A stretch of DNA of 64,000 nucleotides from Rhizobiales bacterium 65-79 (GTDB lineage: Bacteria > Pseudomonadota > Alphaproteobacteria > Rhizobiales > Rhizobiaceae). The stretch is from positions 186,001 to 250,000 of the forward strand of contig MKRJ01000008.1 of the NCBI GenBank assembly GCA_001896885.1. The letters run 5' to 3'. The stretch's first letter is position 1. Each line of letters begins with the position of its first letter. The translations under genes were made by a program, and so were the position numbers. The notes beneath the pieces were generated by a model. That model was not told the origin of the DNA and ran no database searches. It saw only the letters and a program-made list of their open reading frames with translations. This document shows positions 28,650 to 37,655 of the stretch, in pieces.

Positions 28650-29024
28650 TCAGCGGCTGATGGCGGCGATGAATTCACGCACTTCTTCGATGCGGCGCGA
28701 CAGCGTATTGAGACACGGCCTGGACCCGGCGTCCGCCTCGACCGAGGAGGCGGCTTCGGCCACTCCGAAAGCTCCGATCCCGAGCGCCGATCCCTTCAGC
28801 CCATGCGCCAGCTTCCGCCGCTCCTCGAGCTCGGCGCCGCATATCTTTTCGTGCACCGTCGCCGCCTGGTGCAGGAAGAGCGAAAGCACTTCCGCCTCGA
28901 CCGTGCGGTCGCCCAGGGTCTGGCGCTCGAGATGGGCAAGATCGATGGGCCGCGCCCGCGCCGCGCCGCATCGTTCGCCGCCCGGCATCTCGAAGCCGAG
29001 CGCATCCGCCTCATTCGCTTTCAT
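28650..29024 (-). CDS. Stand-alone Hpt-domain phosphotransfer protein
   Basis: The 124-residue protein has an Hpt four-helix signature, with KLAHGLKGSALGIGA placing the phospho-accepting histidine at residue 74. It has no kinase or receiver domain, so it would relay phosphate between other proteins. The ATG at 29024 has GGAGGG 6 nt upstream. It is divergent from the giant coiled-coil gene. The hybrid kinase CckA is encoded 28 kb away, but its known alphaproteobacterial partner ChpT has a different fold, so partnership is not implied. Confidence 0.87.
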   Translation of the reverse strand: MKANEADALGFEMPGGERCGAARARPIDLAHLERQTLGDRTVEAEVLSLFLHQAATVHEKICGAELEERRKLAHGLKGSALGIGAFGVAEAASSVEADAGSRPCLNTLSRRIEEVREFIAAISR

Positions 29025-29323
29025 AGATCGCCCTCCGGCCATGTTCCCGACCGGACGCTAGGCAGTTTGCGTGGACATCGCGTTAACGCCGGGTTTTCGC
29101 GCATGATGCAATTTTCAGGGGATCATGCCCCTATTAACCCTATGTTTAAACTTTTACCCATCGCCGGGAATGCGGGTTTCCTTTAAATCGGTGTGTCACT
29201 ACGATACGACAAGGGCATCGTGGATCTGAGACTGGCCTATCTACGTCTAAAATAAGCCTCATACGCGGGTAACGAGGGGTCCTTTGGGGCGGCTCGCGTT
29301 ATAAAAAACAGGATTCTGGCGGC
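29025..29323. other. Divergent intergenic region before the giant coiled-coil gene
   Basis: This 299-nt spacer is AT-richer than its surroundings and carries the promoters of the Hpt gene and the giant coiled-coil gene. TTAA occurs at 29134 and 29146, an 8-base spacing rather than the 7 of a canonical CtrA box. No gene, RNA or clear terminator is visible. The giant gene has no ideal ribosome-binding site; AGGA lies about 11 nt upstream. Confidence 0.5.
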
Positions 29324-32300
29324 ATGGCGCGTAAAACCTCATCCCTTCAAAACATCGACAGCGACGTCGCTCGCGAACTGGAAGAAGCGCTCAATATCGA
29401 TCTTGGCCCCAGCGGCTCCGAAGGGGATCTGGACATAGCCGCGTCCATGGCGGAACTGGAGGCGCAGATCTCGCGCGCGGCGGACGAACTGGCGCGCGAG
29501 CAGAAGGCGCAGAACGAACAGAAGGCACACAAGCCGGCCGCCGATGCCGCTCCGCAGAAGCAGGAGGTCGCCGCGCCGAAACAACCGGCTCCGGCTGCTA
29601 AATCCGTCCAGCCGGCGGCGAAACCCGCTCAGCCGGCCGCGGGCGCCGCTCCGCAAGAGCCCGCCAAGGCTTCGCCGAAGGCCGAGCCGACGGCGAAAGT
29701 GGCGGCAGAGCTTCGGCCGTCGAAGCCTGCTCCCGCCGCGGCGCAGCAGCCGCTGCCGCTCCGCCAGCCGGCCAACGACGACCGCCAGAAGGATTATCGC
29801 GCCGTCCTCTCGCAGATGAACCGGCCGGCGCCGAGCACCATCTATTGGCTCGTCGCGCTGCTCTCGGTCGTATGGGTTGCCGGCGGGCTGATGCTCGGCC
29901 ACCTGCTCTACGCGCCGAAGATCTGGCAGATCCGCTCGATCCCGCAGCTTCTCGACGCGCCCTATGCCGTCGCGGTCGGCATCGGCATCATCGTTCCGAT
30001 CATCCTGTTCTGGGCGTTCGCCGTGATGGTCCGCCGTGCCCAGGAAATGCGCATGATGGCGCGCTCGATGACGGAGGTGGCCTTCCGCCTCGCCGAGCCG
30101 GAACACCTTGCCCAGGACCGCGTGATGACGGTCGGCCAGGCCGTTCGCCGCGAGGTTCAGGCGATGGGCGAAGGCATAGAGCGCACGCTTGCCCGTGCCG
30201 TGGAACTGGAGACGCTTGTCCACACCGAGGTCAACGAACTCGAACGGGCCTATTCGGACAATGAAGCACGCATCCGCGCGCTGGTGGATGGCCTGGGCAA
30301 CGAGCGCGACGCCGTCGTCAGCCACGCCGAGCGCGTTCGCGCCTCCATCGTGGGCGCCCATGAGCAGTTGCACACCGAACTGAGCGCCGCGGGCCAGGGC
30401 ATCCACGACAACATCCTCGGCGCGTCGTCGCGCCTGACCGCCGCCGTCTCGGATGCCGGCAACCGGCTGATCGACCGCATCAACGATTCCAACGCGACGA
30501 TCCATGAAGGGATCGTCGAGCGCATGGACGCGCTCGCCGACCAGATGAGCACTTCCGGCGAGGCCTTCGCCAGCCTGCTCGACACGCGCGTGGCATCGCT
30601 CCGCCAGGGCGCCGAAGAGGCGGCGCGTTCGCTTTCCAGCATCCTCGAAGACCGCACCAACGGCATGGTCTCGCTGCTTGGCGGCGCGACCGACAGCCTG
30701 ACCGGCGAGTTCGACGCCCGCCTGGCGGCGATCGAGCGCACGCTCGCTGAGCGCGGCCAGTCGCTGATCAGCGAATTCGAGACGCGCGCCGAGGCGCTCG
30801 ACGCCGGTACCCAGAGGCTGAACGCCGCGCTCGAGGCGCGGGCGCGGCAGATCAACGATTCGCTGGTCGAGCGGGCGCGCGAGATCGCCACCGCTTTCAC
30901 CGGCGGCAAGCAGGAGATCGCCTCCGTCATCGAGGAAGGACGCCTCGCGATCGGCAGCGAGCTTTCCCAGCTCGTCACCTCGACGTCGTCCATGCTCGAA
31001 GCGCGCGCCAACGAATTCGGCGAGCGCCTCGTCTCCAGCCGCGAGTCCATGTCTAGCGCGCTTGCCGCCGACCTCGCCAGGCTCGAGGAGCAGCGTGCCG
31101 CCATCGAGGGGATCATTTCCGGCCATGCCGACACGCTGGCCAAGGGCCGCGAGGGCATGGCGGAAGTCATCGCCGCGGACCTTGCGAAGATCGGCGAGAT
31201 GCGGGCCGGCATAGACCAGGCCGTCGAACGCCAGATCGCCAGTTTCGGAGAAGGCCGCGAGCGGCTTTCCGCGGCGCTGCAGGAGGATCTGCGCAAGCTC
31301 GTGGAATCGCGCGACGAGATCGACCAGGCCGTTTCCAGCCATGTCGGCAAGCTCGTCGAGGGCCGCAACATCCTACGGCGCGCGCTCGACGAGGATCTCG
31401 GCCGGCTGGCGGAGACGCGCGGCGACATCGACGCCGCCGTCGTCAGCCATCTCGGCCAGATCGCCGACGGCCGCTCACATGTCCGCGAGATGCTGCAGGA
31501 AGAGCTGCAGAAGCTCGCCGCGATGCGCGGCGAGATCGAGACGGCGATCGAGGACCATGTGCACAAGCTCGCCGACAGCCGCAATTCGCTGTCCGGCGCG
31601 GTGGACGGCGACCTCGAAAAGCTGGAGCAGACGCGGGCCACGATCGACCGCACCGTGCGCGAGCACATCGGCAAGCTGGCGGAAGGCCGCGACCTCCTTT
31701 CCTCGGCGCTGGAACGCGACCTGCAGAAGCTCGCCGACACGCGGAACGAGGCGAACGCGGTGCTGGCGCAGCATGTCGAGCGCATCGCCGCCTCGCGCGA
31801 CGAGATCACCTCGGCGCTTTCCCTCGACATCGACAGGATAGAGGATGCGTTCCGTCGGCAGACGGGCGTCATCGAGGAACGCACCGCGAGCATGCGCAGC
31901 GCGCTCGAAACGGGCGTGGACAACGTCCGCAACGTGCTGGAGGACACCGCCATCGTGGTGGCCGGCTCGTTGCGCGACAAGGTGCTGGAAGTCACGAACC
32001 TGCTCAACGCGGAAGCCGGCAAGGCATTCACCGACACCGACCGCCAGATCGCGGAGCGTGCGGAGAAGACCTCCGCGGCGCTCGCCCTGCGCGCCGCCGA
32101 CATCAGCCGCGTCTTCGATGAGGCGGACCAGCGTCTGGTCGGCCGGGCCGAGGAGACCGCGAACGCGCTTGCCGCGCGTGCCTCCGCGATCGGATCGAGC
32201 TTCGAGGAAGCGGACCAGCGGCTCGCCGCCCGCATGGGCGAGGCGGCCGAGGCGCTGCGCGCCAGGTCGGACGAGATCCTGCAGGCATTCGACCGGACCG

Positions 32301-34552
32301 ACCGTCGCCTGGCGGAGCGCGTCGAGGAGATCACGCAGCGCCTCGCCGAAAAGGCCGAGGAGACGGCCGCCAACCTCGTCCAGCGGACGGCCGAAGTCGC
32401 CAACACCTTCGACGGCGTCGACCAGAAGCTGGTGGCCCGCGCCGAGGAGACGGCCGCCGCGCTCATGCGCCGGACAGCCGAGATCGCCAGCGCCTTCGAC
32501 GGCGCCGACAGGAAGCTAGTGGCCCGCGCCGAGGAAACGGCGACCGCCCTGCTCGCCCATGTCGCCGGCATCACCGGGACGTTCGAGGAAGCCGACCAGC
32601 GCATCATGCAGCGCACGCACCAGACCTCGGCCGAGCTCCACGCCCGCGCAGGCGCGATCGAGGCGGCTCTGAACGACATCGATCGCGTGCTGTCGGCCAG
32701 CGCCGAGCAGCTTGCCGGCCGCCTCCGCGGCCAGATCAGCGACGCGGAGGCGCGGATCGCCTCCGGCGCCGACACGATCGGCGAGAAGCTGCAGGAGAAG
32801 GTCGCGCAGGCGGAGCGGCAGCTCATCTCGCGCGCCAACGCGATTGCCGAGACCTTCTCGGCCGTCAACGAACATATCGGCCAGCGGACCAACGACGCCG
32901 CCAAGACGATCGAGGGGCATACGCGCGAGTTGAACTCGATGCTCGCCACGCGCTCCAGCGACATCGCCCGCATCCTGGAGGATACGGCGAAGCCGCTGAT
33001 CGACAGCTTCGCCGCGAGCGGCGGCGAGTTGCAGAAGAGCCTGGAGGACGCCACGCAGCGCGCCACCGAGCGCCTCAGGGCGGAAAACGCGGCGCTGGTC
33101 AACGCGCTCGCCAGCCGCACCGCCGATACGCTCGCCGCCGTGGAAGGCTCGCGCGACAGCCTGTCGGAGACCGTCAGCGACCTGATCGGCCGGCTGGCCG
33201 GCTCCAACGCCCGGCTCGCCGAACTCATCGAGAATGCCTCGGCGAACCTCGCCGTCATCGACGAGAAGCTTTCTGGATCGACGCAGAGCTTCGCCGCGAC
33301 GACCGAGAGGGCGGCGCAGACCTTCTCCAGCTCCGCACGCCTCATCGACGCCAACACCGGCAGGCTCAACGAGCTTTCCTCGGTGACGCTGAAGGAGATC
33401 GCCGCCATCGCGACCCGCTTCGACGAGCATGGCAAGATGCTGGCGAGCGCGTCGGACCTGCTCGGCTCGGCGCAGACCAATCTCGCCTCCACGCTCGACG
33501 ACCGGCAGACGGCGCTCGAGGAACTGGCGGTCGGGCTGGTCAAGAAGTCGGAGGACATCGAACGCGTCATGCGCTCCTTCGAGGACCTCGTCGGCCGGGC
33601 GCTCGACAAGGCCCAGGGGCGCACGCGCGAATCGACCGAACAGATCCGCCATGCGATCTCCGAGGTGGTGGATTCGGCGGCCCAGCGCTTCGCCGACGCC
33701 ACGGTCGAGATCCGGCGCACCGCCAGCACGATCCGCGCCGAACTGGAAGAGACGCGGTCGGAACTGAAGAAGGGCGTGCTCGACCTGCCGCAGGAAACCA
33801 AGGAATCGACCACGGCCATGCGCCGTGCCGTATCCGAGCAGATCAACGCGCTCAAGGAACTGTCGGATATCGTGGCGAAATCCGGCCGCACCTTCGACGT
33901 TTCCGAGCGGCCGGCGCCCCGTCAGGCCGCACGGCCTGCCCCGGCGCAGCCCTCCTTTGAGGCTCCGCGCGGCTCCAGCGGCGCGACGCCCGCCTTCGTG
34001 CGGGAACGTCCCGCTCCGGCCGCCGAGCCAGCCCCGCGCGCCGCGCCTCAGGAGGATCGCCGGGCGGCGCAGCGCGAAACCGCCGAGCCGGCTCCGGGCG
34101 GCTGGGTGCGCGACCTGCTGCGCGGCGCTTCACGCGACGAGCAGGCTTCGGCGGCCCAGCCGGCGGAGGCCGCGCCTCGCGGAACAGGCCCTGTCCGTTC
34201 GCCGCTGCATGTGGTGGAGTCGCTCAACTCGCTTTCCGTCGACATCGCCCGCGCCATCGACCACGAGGCTTCGGTGGAACTGTGGGACCGCTACCGTCGC
34301 GGCGAACGCAACGTCTTCACCCGCCGGCTCTATACGCTGAAGGGCCAGCAGACCTTCGACGAGATCCGCCGCAAATATCAGTCGGACAGCGAGTTCCGCG
34401 CCGCCGTCGACCGCTACTGCGACGATTTCGAGAAGCTGCTCGACGACGTCGGCCGCGGCGACCGCGACAACATCATGACGCAGACCTACCTCACCTCGGA
34501 CACGGGCAAGGTCTATACCATGCTGGCGCATGCCGCCGGCCGGCTGAACTGA
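29324..34552 (+). CDS. Giant membrane-anchored repeat coiled-coil protein, GPR-like
   Basis: The 1742-residue protein has an acidic N-terminus, an Ala/Pro-rich linker (about 65-150), two membrane segments (about 172-192 and 213-236), then about 1350 residues of helical repeats (see 31034 and 32057). A Pro/Ala linker follows, then a compact conserved C-terminal domain (about 1630-1742; SVELWDRYRRGERNVFTRRLY, LLDDVGRGDRDNIM). This layout matches the apolipoprotein-A1/A4/E-like growth-pole ring protein GPR of Agrobacterium, which I recall as larger (about 2100 residues) and needed for polar growth. The assignment to GPR is by architecture, not by search. A likely hairpin terminator follows. Confidence 0.8.
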   Translation: MARKTSSLQNIDSDVARELEEALNIDLGPSGSEGDLDIAASMAELEAQISRAADELAREQKAQNEQKAHKPAADAAPQKQEVAAPKQPAPAAKSVQPAAKPAQPAAGAAPQEPAKASPKAEPTAKVAAELRPSKPAPAAAQQPLPLRQPANDDRQKDYRAVLSQMNRPAPSTIYWLVALLSVVWVAGGLMLGHLLYAPKIWQIRSIPQLLDAPYAVAVGIGIIVPIILFWAFAVMVRRAQEMRMMARSMTEVAFRLAEPEHLAQDRVMTVGQAVRREVQAMGEGIERTLARAVELETLVHTEVNELERAYSDNEARIRALVDGLGNERDAVVSHAERVRASIVGAHEQLHTELSAAGQGIHDNILGASSRLTAAVSDAGNRLIDRINDSNATIHEGIVERMDALADQMSTSGEAFASLLDTRVASLRQGAEEAARSLSSILEDRTNGMVSLLGGATDSLTGEFDARLAAIERTLAERGQSLISEFETRAEALDAGTQRLNAALEARARQINDSLVERAREIATAFTGGKQEIASVIEEGRLAIGSELSQLVTSTSSMLEARANEFGERLVSSRESMSSALAADLARLEEQRAAIEGIISGHADTLAKGREGMAEVIAADLAKIGEMRAGIDQAVERQIASFGEGRERLSAALQEDLRKLVESRDEIDQAVSSHVGKLVEGRNILRRALDEDLGRLAETRGDIDAAVVSHLGQIADGRSHVREMLQEELQKLAAMRGEIETAIEDHVHKLADSRNSLSGAVDGDLEKLEQTRATIDRTVREHIGKLAEGRDLLSSALERDLQKLADTRNEANAVLAQHVERIAASRDEITSALSLDIDRIEDAFRRQTGVIEERTASMRSALETGVDNVRNVLEDTAIVVAGSLRDKVLEVTNLLNAEAGKAFTDTDRQIAERAEKTSAALALRAADISRVFDEADQRLVGRAEETANALAARASAIGSSFEEADQRLAARMGEAAEALRARSDEILQAFDRTDRRLAERVEEITQRLAEKAEETAANLVQRTAEVANTFDGVDQKLVARAEETAAALMRRTAEIASAFDGADRKLVARAEETATALLAHVAGITGTFEEADQRIMQRTHQTSAELHARAGAIEAALNDIDRVLSASAEQLAGRLRGQISDAEARIASGADTIGEKLQEKVAQAERQLISRANAIAETFSAVNEHIGQRTNDAAKTIEGHTRELNSMLATRSSDIARILEDTAKPLIDSFAASGGELQKSLEDATQRATERLRAENAALVNALASRTADTLAAVEGSRDSLSETVSDLIGRLAGSNARLAELIENASANLAVIDEKLSGSTQSFAATTERAAQTFSSSARLIDANTGRLNELSSVTLKEIAAIATRFDEHGKMLASASDLLGSAQTNLASTLDDRQTALEELAVGLVKKSEDIERVMRSFEDLVGRALDKAQGRTRESTEQIRHAISEVVDSAAQRFADATVEIRRTASTIRAELEETRSELKKGVLDLPQETKESTTAMRRAVSEQINALKELSDIVAKSGRTFDVSERPAPRQAARPAPAQPSFEAPRGSSGATPAFVRERPAPAAEPAPRAAPQEDRRAAQRETAEPAPGGWVRDLLRGASRDEQASAAQPAEAAPRGTGPVRSPLHVVESLNSLSVDIARAIDHEASVELWDRYRRGERNVFTRRLYTLKGQQTFDEIRRKYQSDSEFRAAVDRYCDDFEKLLDDVGRGDRDNIMTQTYLTSDTGKVYTMLAHAAGRLN
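31034..31897 (+). repeat. Eight 36-residue (108-bp) repeats in the giant protein
   Basis: Residues 571-858 fall into eight consecutive 36-residue units with the pattern (E/D)-G-R-x3-L-x2-AL-x2-DL-x-KL, then R-x2-ID-x-AV and H-x-GKLA. The spacing is constant without gaps, and the last unit is divergent. The repeat is visible at protein level, while the DNA has diverged, so the array is old. Confidence 0.88.
32057..32698 (+). repeat. Seven 29-residue (87-bp) repeats in the giant protein
   Basis: Residues 912-1125 contain seven 29-residue units of the form RAEET-x2-AL-x2-R-x2-I-x3-F-x3-D-x-RL-x-A, with one 11-residue insertion before the fourth unit. Units 4 and 5 are nearly identical, suggesting a recent duplication. 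The period differs from the preceding 36-residue array. Confidence 0.88.
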
Positions 34553-34560
34553 CAGGGATA

Positions 34561-34581
34561 GGCGGCGGCTCGTCCGCCGCC
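34561..34581 (+). terminator. Hairpin after giant coiled-coil gene
   Basis: GGCGGCGG and CCGCCGCC form a perfect 8-bp stem around CTCGT, 8 nt after the stop codon, followed by a short TGTTC. It lies between this gene and the convergent truA, so it could end transcripts from the left. Confidence 0.5.
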
Positions 34582-34625
34582 TGTTCGACTGCGGGCGTCA
34601 AGGCGGGAACCGCCTAGAACCCGCC

Positions 34626-35369
34626 TCAGTAATCGACCTTGACGAGATAGAGCCCGTCCGGCGGCGCGACGGGACCGCAGGCGGAACGGTCGCGGGCTTC
34701 GAGCGCCTGTTTGACGTCGGCGGCGCTCCAGGCCCCCTCGCCCACGCGCTTCAGCGTGCCGACCATCGAGCGCACCTGGTTGTGCAGGAAGGAACGCGCG
34801 GTGGCGCGAACCTCGATCGCGTCGCCCGCGCGCGCGACATCCAGGCGATCGAGCGTCTTCACCGGGCTTTTCGCCTGGCATTGGACCGAACGGAACGTCG
34901 TGAAATCGTGTTTTCCGACAAGCGCCTGCGCGGCTTCGTGCATGGCCTCCGCGTCGAGCCGCTTCGGCACCCGCCAGGCTCGCTGCCGATCGAGCGCGAG
35001 CGGCGCGCGGCGGTTGACGATGCGGTAGAGATAATGCCGCCGCTGCGCCGAGAAGCGGGCATCGAAATCGTCTCCGACGAGGGCGGCGGCGAGCACCGCG
35101 ACGGTCTCGCCGGCACCGGTCAGATGTGCATTGACGGCGTCGCGAACCGTATCGGCGGGCCATTCCCCGGCAAGGTCGAGATGCGCCACCTGGCCGAGCG
35201 CATGCACGCCGGCATCGGTGCGGCCGGCGCCGCGCAATGTCGCCTCTTCGCCCGAAAACGCCTTTATCGCCTGCTCCAGCGCCGCCTGCACCGAATGCTG
35301 GCCGCTCTGCCGCTGCCAGCCGGCATAGGGGCTGCCGTCATATTCGATGTCGAGGCGATAGCGCGGCAC
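34626..35369 (-). CDS. truA: tRNA pseudouridine(38-40) synthase
   Basis: TruA (247 residues) isomerises uridines 38-40 in tRNA anticodon stems. The catalytic aspartate is Asp52 in [14 protein letters not shown], and the family motifs YAGWQRQ and [11 protein letters not shown] are present. The start is a GTG at 35369, 6 nt after the preceding acetyltransferase stop, with no strong ribosome-binding site, which suggests translational coupling. It is the last gene of the leftward def-fitAB-fmt-GNAT-truA series. Confidence 0.95.
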   Translation of the reverse strand: MPRYRLDIEYDGSPYAGWQRQSGQHSVQAALEQAIKAFSGEEATLRGAGRTDAGVHALGQVAHLDLAGEWPADTVRDAVNAHLTGAGETVAVLAAALVGDDFDARFSAQRRHYLYRIVNRRAPLALDRQRAWRVPKRLDAEAMHEAAQALVGKHDFTTFRSVQCQAKSPVKTLDRLDVARAGDAIEVRATARSFLHNQVRSMVGTLKRVGEGAWSAADVKQALEARDRSACGPVAPPDGLYLVKVDY

Positions 35370-35375
35370 GCCCGT

Positions 35376-35885
35376 TCAGGCCGCAAGCGCGGTCGCAAAG
35401 GCCGCCGGATAGACGAGACGGCCCTTCCGCGGAGCCTCGCCCCAGGCGAGCGCCTGCAGCGCGTCGCATTGATAGTCGCTGTCGAAGCCGGCCGCGCGCC
35501 CGTTGGCATAACCGAAACGGCCATAATAGGCGGGATCGCCGAGCACGATGGAAAGCGTTTCGCCCGCTTCCTTCAGCCTGACATGGGCCTCGCGGACGAG
35601 CGCTCCGCCGATCCCTGAGCGATGGAAGGATGGTTCGACGGCGAGCGGCGCCAGCGCCACGGCCGCGAATTCCCGCCCGCCATCCTTCACCAGGACGCGT
35701 GAGAAGAGGATATGGCCCACGATCTGGCCTTCGTCTTCCGCGACCAGTTCCACGACCATATCACCATCCGCGACGAGCGCATCCACCAGCCCCGCCTCGG
35801 CAGGCTGGCCGAAGGCGTGTTCCTCGACGCTGCGGATCGCTTCGCGGTCGCGCGGGGTGGCCGCGCGGATCGATAGCATGCTCAT
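35376..35885 (-). CDS. GNAT-family N-acetyltransferase
   Basis: The 169-residue protein has the acetyl-CoA motif A ([16 protein letters not shown]) and a C-terminal [13 protein letters not shown] segment found in YhbS-like acetyltransferases. The ATG at 35885 overlaps the fmt stop (ATGA), so it is translationally coupled to fmt; a second ATG at 35879 is possible. Its position between fmt and truA, two translation genes, does not by itself reveal the substrate, which is unknown. Confidence 0.9.
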   Translation of the reverse strand: MSMLSIRAATPRDREAIRSVEEHAFGQPAEAGLVDALVADGDMVVELVAEDEGQIVGHILFSRVLVKDGGREFAAVALAPLAVEPSFHRSGIGGALVREAHVRLKEAGETLSIVLGDPAYYGRFGYANGRAAGFDSDYQCDALQALAWGEAPRKGRLVYPAAFATALAA

Positions 35886-36817
35886 GAGATCGTCATTCCT
35901 TTTTCCAATTTCGTGCCATGCAGGAAATCCGCGGCCCGAAGCGGCCTGCCGCCGGCGCGCTGCAGTTCCTCGAGACGCACCGCGCCTTCCCCGCACGCAA
36001 CGGTGAGCGAACCGTCCAGCACCGTACCCGGCTTTCCGGTGCCCGCGCCGAGCGTCGAGCGCAAGAGCTTGACCCGCTCGCCCCTGCCCCCGAGAGGCAT
36101 TTCGCACCATGCGCCGGGAAAGGGAGACAGGCCGCGGATACGGTTGTGCACCTCGGCCGCGGGGCGCGTCCAGTCGATGCGTGTTTCGGCCTTGTCGATC
36201 TTCTTCGCATAGGTGACGCCTTCCGTGGGCTGCGGAGAAAGATCGAGGCCGCCCTCCTCCAGCGCAAGCAGCGCGCGCACCATCAGGCCGGCGCCGACAT
36301 TCATCAGCCTGTCGTGCAGTTCGCCTGCCGTCATGTCGGCGTGGATCGCCACCCTTTCCGTCAATGCCACCGGGCCGGTATCGAGACCCTCGTCCATCTT
36401 CATCACCATCATGCCGGTCTCCGCGTCGCCGGCCATGACGGCGCGCTGGATGGGCGCGGCGCCGCGCCAGCGCGGCAGGAGCGAGGCATGGCCGTTGAAG
36501 CAGCCGAACCGCGTGCCCTCCAGGATAGGCTTCGGCAGGATGAGTCCGTAGGCGACGACGACGGCCGCGTCGGCGCCAAGCGCGCGGAACGCGCCCTGCT
36601 CCGCCTCGTTCCTGAGCGTAACCGGCGTGCGCACGTCCACCCCGATTTCCCGCGCCGCGCGCCCGACCGGCGAGGGAACGGGCTGCAGGCCCCGCCGTCC
36701 GCCCGGACGCGGCGGCTGGGTATAGACGGCGGCGATCTCGTGCCCGGCGCCGGCCACGGCGCGGAGCGTCGGCACGGCGAAATCCGGCGTTCCCATGAAG
36801 ACGATGCGAAGCAGCAT
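35882..36817 (-). CDS. fmt: Methionyl-tRNA formyltransferase
   Basis: Fmt (311 residues) formylates initiator Met-tRNA using 10-formyltetrahydrofolate. The N-terminus [20 protein letters not shown], the catalytic region [20 protein letters not shown] and DTGPVAL are diagnostic, and the C-terminal tRNA-binding domain is complete. In most bacteria it directly follows def; here a toxin-antitoxin pair sits between them. It is coupled to the downstream acetyltransferase gene by ATGA. Confidence 0.96.
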   Translation of the reverse strand: MLLRIVFMGTPDFAVPTLRAVAGAGHEIAAVYTQPPRPGGRRGLQPVPSPVGRAAREIGVDVRTPVTLRNEAEQGAFRALGADAAVVVAYGLILPKPILEGTRFGCFNGHASLLPRWRGAAPIQRAVMAGDAETGMMVMKMDEGLDTGPVALTERVAIHADMTAGELHDRLMNVGAGLMVRALLALEEGGLDLSPQPTEGVTYAKKIDKAETRIDWTRPAAEVHNRIRGLSPFPGAWCEMPLGGRGERVKLLRSTLGAGTGKPGTVLDGSLTVACGEGAVRLEELQRAGGRPLRAADFLHGTKLEKGMTIS

Positions 36818-36868
36818 GTATCCGTCCGGCTGATGACAAAAGCGCGACCGAGCGGCTTGTCGGGCCGC

Positions 36869-37291
36869 TCAAGCGGCCTTTTCAAACGGGTTTACCAGCT
36901 TCAGGTCAAGTCCGTCGAAGTCGCGAACGTTGCGCGTGGCGAGCGTCGCGCCATGGACGATGCAGATGGCCGCGATCATGGCGTCGCCGATACTGAGCGG
37001 CCTTCCCCTGCTCTCACGAACGGCGCGCAAACGCCCGGCAAGCTCGCTCGCCGCATTGTCCAGCAACAGCATCCGATTGGCATATTCGCCCCGCAGTCTC
37101 GCCAAGGATGCCACGTACCGTTCCGATCCGGATTTCAGACGGTATTTCTCGGCGCCATACGCCTTTTCCATCATGACGGGACCACACAGATAGGTGTTCT
37201 CTATCCCGGTGAAAGCCAACCAATGATGCACGAACACGTCGGCCTTCGGCTTTTCCAGCTCCGATACGATGTTCGTGTCCAGGACGATCAT
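36869..37291 (-). CDS. PIN-domain ribonuclease toxin (FitB/VapC-type)
   Basis: The 140-residue PIN protein has the metal-binding acidic residues Asp5 (IVLDTNIVSE), Glu42, Asp103 (SIGDAMIAA) and a C-terminal NVRDFDGL. VapC/FitB toxins cleave specific RNAs, and the antitoxin blocks them. The ATG at 37291 overlaps the antitoxin stop (ATGA). The gene is visibly less GC-rich than its neighbours, which points to horizontal acquisition. It sits 51 nt before fmt. All catalytic residues are intact, so it is probably active. Confidence 0.9.
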   Translation of the reverse strand: MIVLDTNIVSELEKPKADVFVHHWLAFTGIENTYLCGPVMMEKAYGAEKYRLKSGSERYVASLARLRGEYANRMLLLDNAASELAGRLRAVRESRGRPLSIGDAMIAAICIVHGATLATRNVRDFDGLDLKLVNPFEKAA

Positions 37292-37587
37292 TCCTGTTCG
37301 TCGTCGCGACCGAAATCGACCGGACGCCCGAAGTCCCGCTTACGCTCCGCCTCGACCTCATCCATGATCTTGGCGTATTCTTCGGCTTCCTTGTCGTTGC
37401 CGTCATAAAGGATCGGACGCAGGACATCCCAAGCCGATCGTTGAGGCCGATCCTCGCGCTCCACGATCAACCCCTTGCGCAACAGGTCGACCGCCTTCGC
37501 CGACAAGCTCTGCCCTCGCCCCCTCGCCGCTTCGGCGATCTCATTCTTCAGCCCTTCGGGAATGCCCCGGATCAGCATATCACCCAT
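37288..37587 (-). CDS. FitA-type ribbon-helix-helix antitoxin
   Basis: The 99-residue protein begins with a FitA-like DNA-binding segment (DMLIRGIPEGLKNEIAEAA, then SLSAKAVDLLRKG) and ends in an acidic, flexible C-terminus that would bind the PIN toxin. The ATG at 37587 has GGAGG 5 nt upstream; further upstream GTG and ATG codons are less well supported. It binds the toxin and, by family precedent, represses its own promoter. TGATATCA repeats lie 17 nt upstream. Confidence 0.88.
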   Translation of the reverse strand: MGDMLIRGIPEGLKNEIAEAARGRGQSLSAKAVDLLRKGLIVEREDRPQRSAWDVLRPILYDGNDKEAEEYAKIMDEVEAERKRDFGRPVDFGRDDEQE

Positions 37588-37603
37588 GGCGGCCTCCATC
37601 ACT

Positions 37604-37620
37604 TGATATCAATGATATCA
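37604..37620. promoter_or_regulatory. Double TGATATCA operator of the fitAB-type pair
   Basis: TGATATCA, itself a palindrome, occurs twice (37604-37611 and 37613-37620) with one base between. The 17-bp site lies 17 bp before the antitoxin start and fits a ribbon-helix-helix dimer-of-dimers site, implying autoregulation. Confidence 0.7.
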
Positions 37621-37655
37621 TAAGCGCGGAGAGGCTTGCATTCAAGCCGGGGCGC

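Noticed and set aside
29134-29149. TTAA-N8-TTAA before the giant coiled-coil gene, as a possible CtrA box
   Set aside because: The canonical CtrA site has a 7-base spacer; this has 8, and AT-rich promoters give such matches by chance.
30250-33891. 1213-residue frame opposite the giant coiled-coil gene
   Set aside because: It is a long antisense shadow in high-GC DNA, extremely rich in Ser and Arg, without a ribosome-binding site or recognisable domain.
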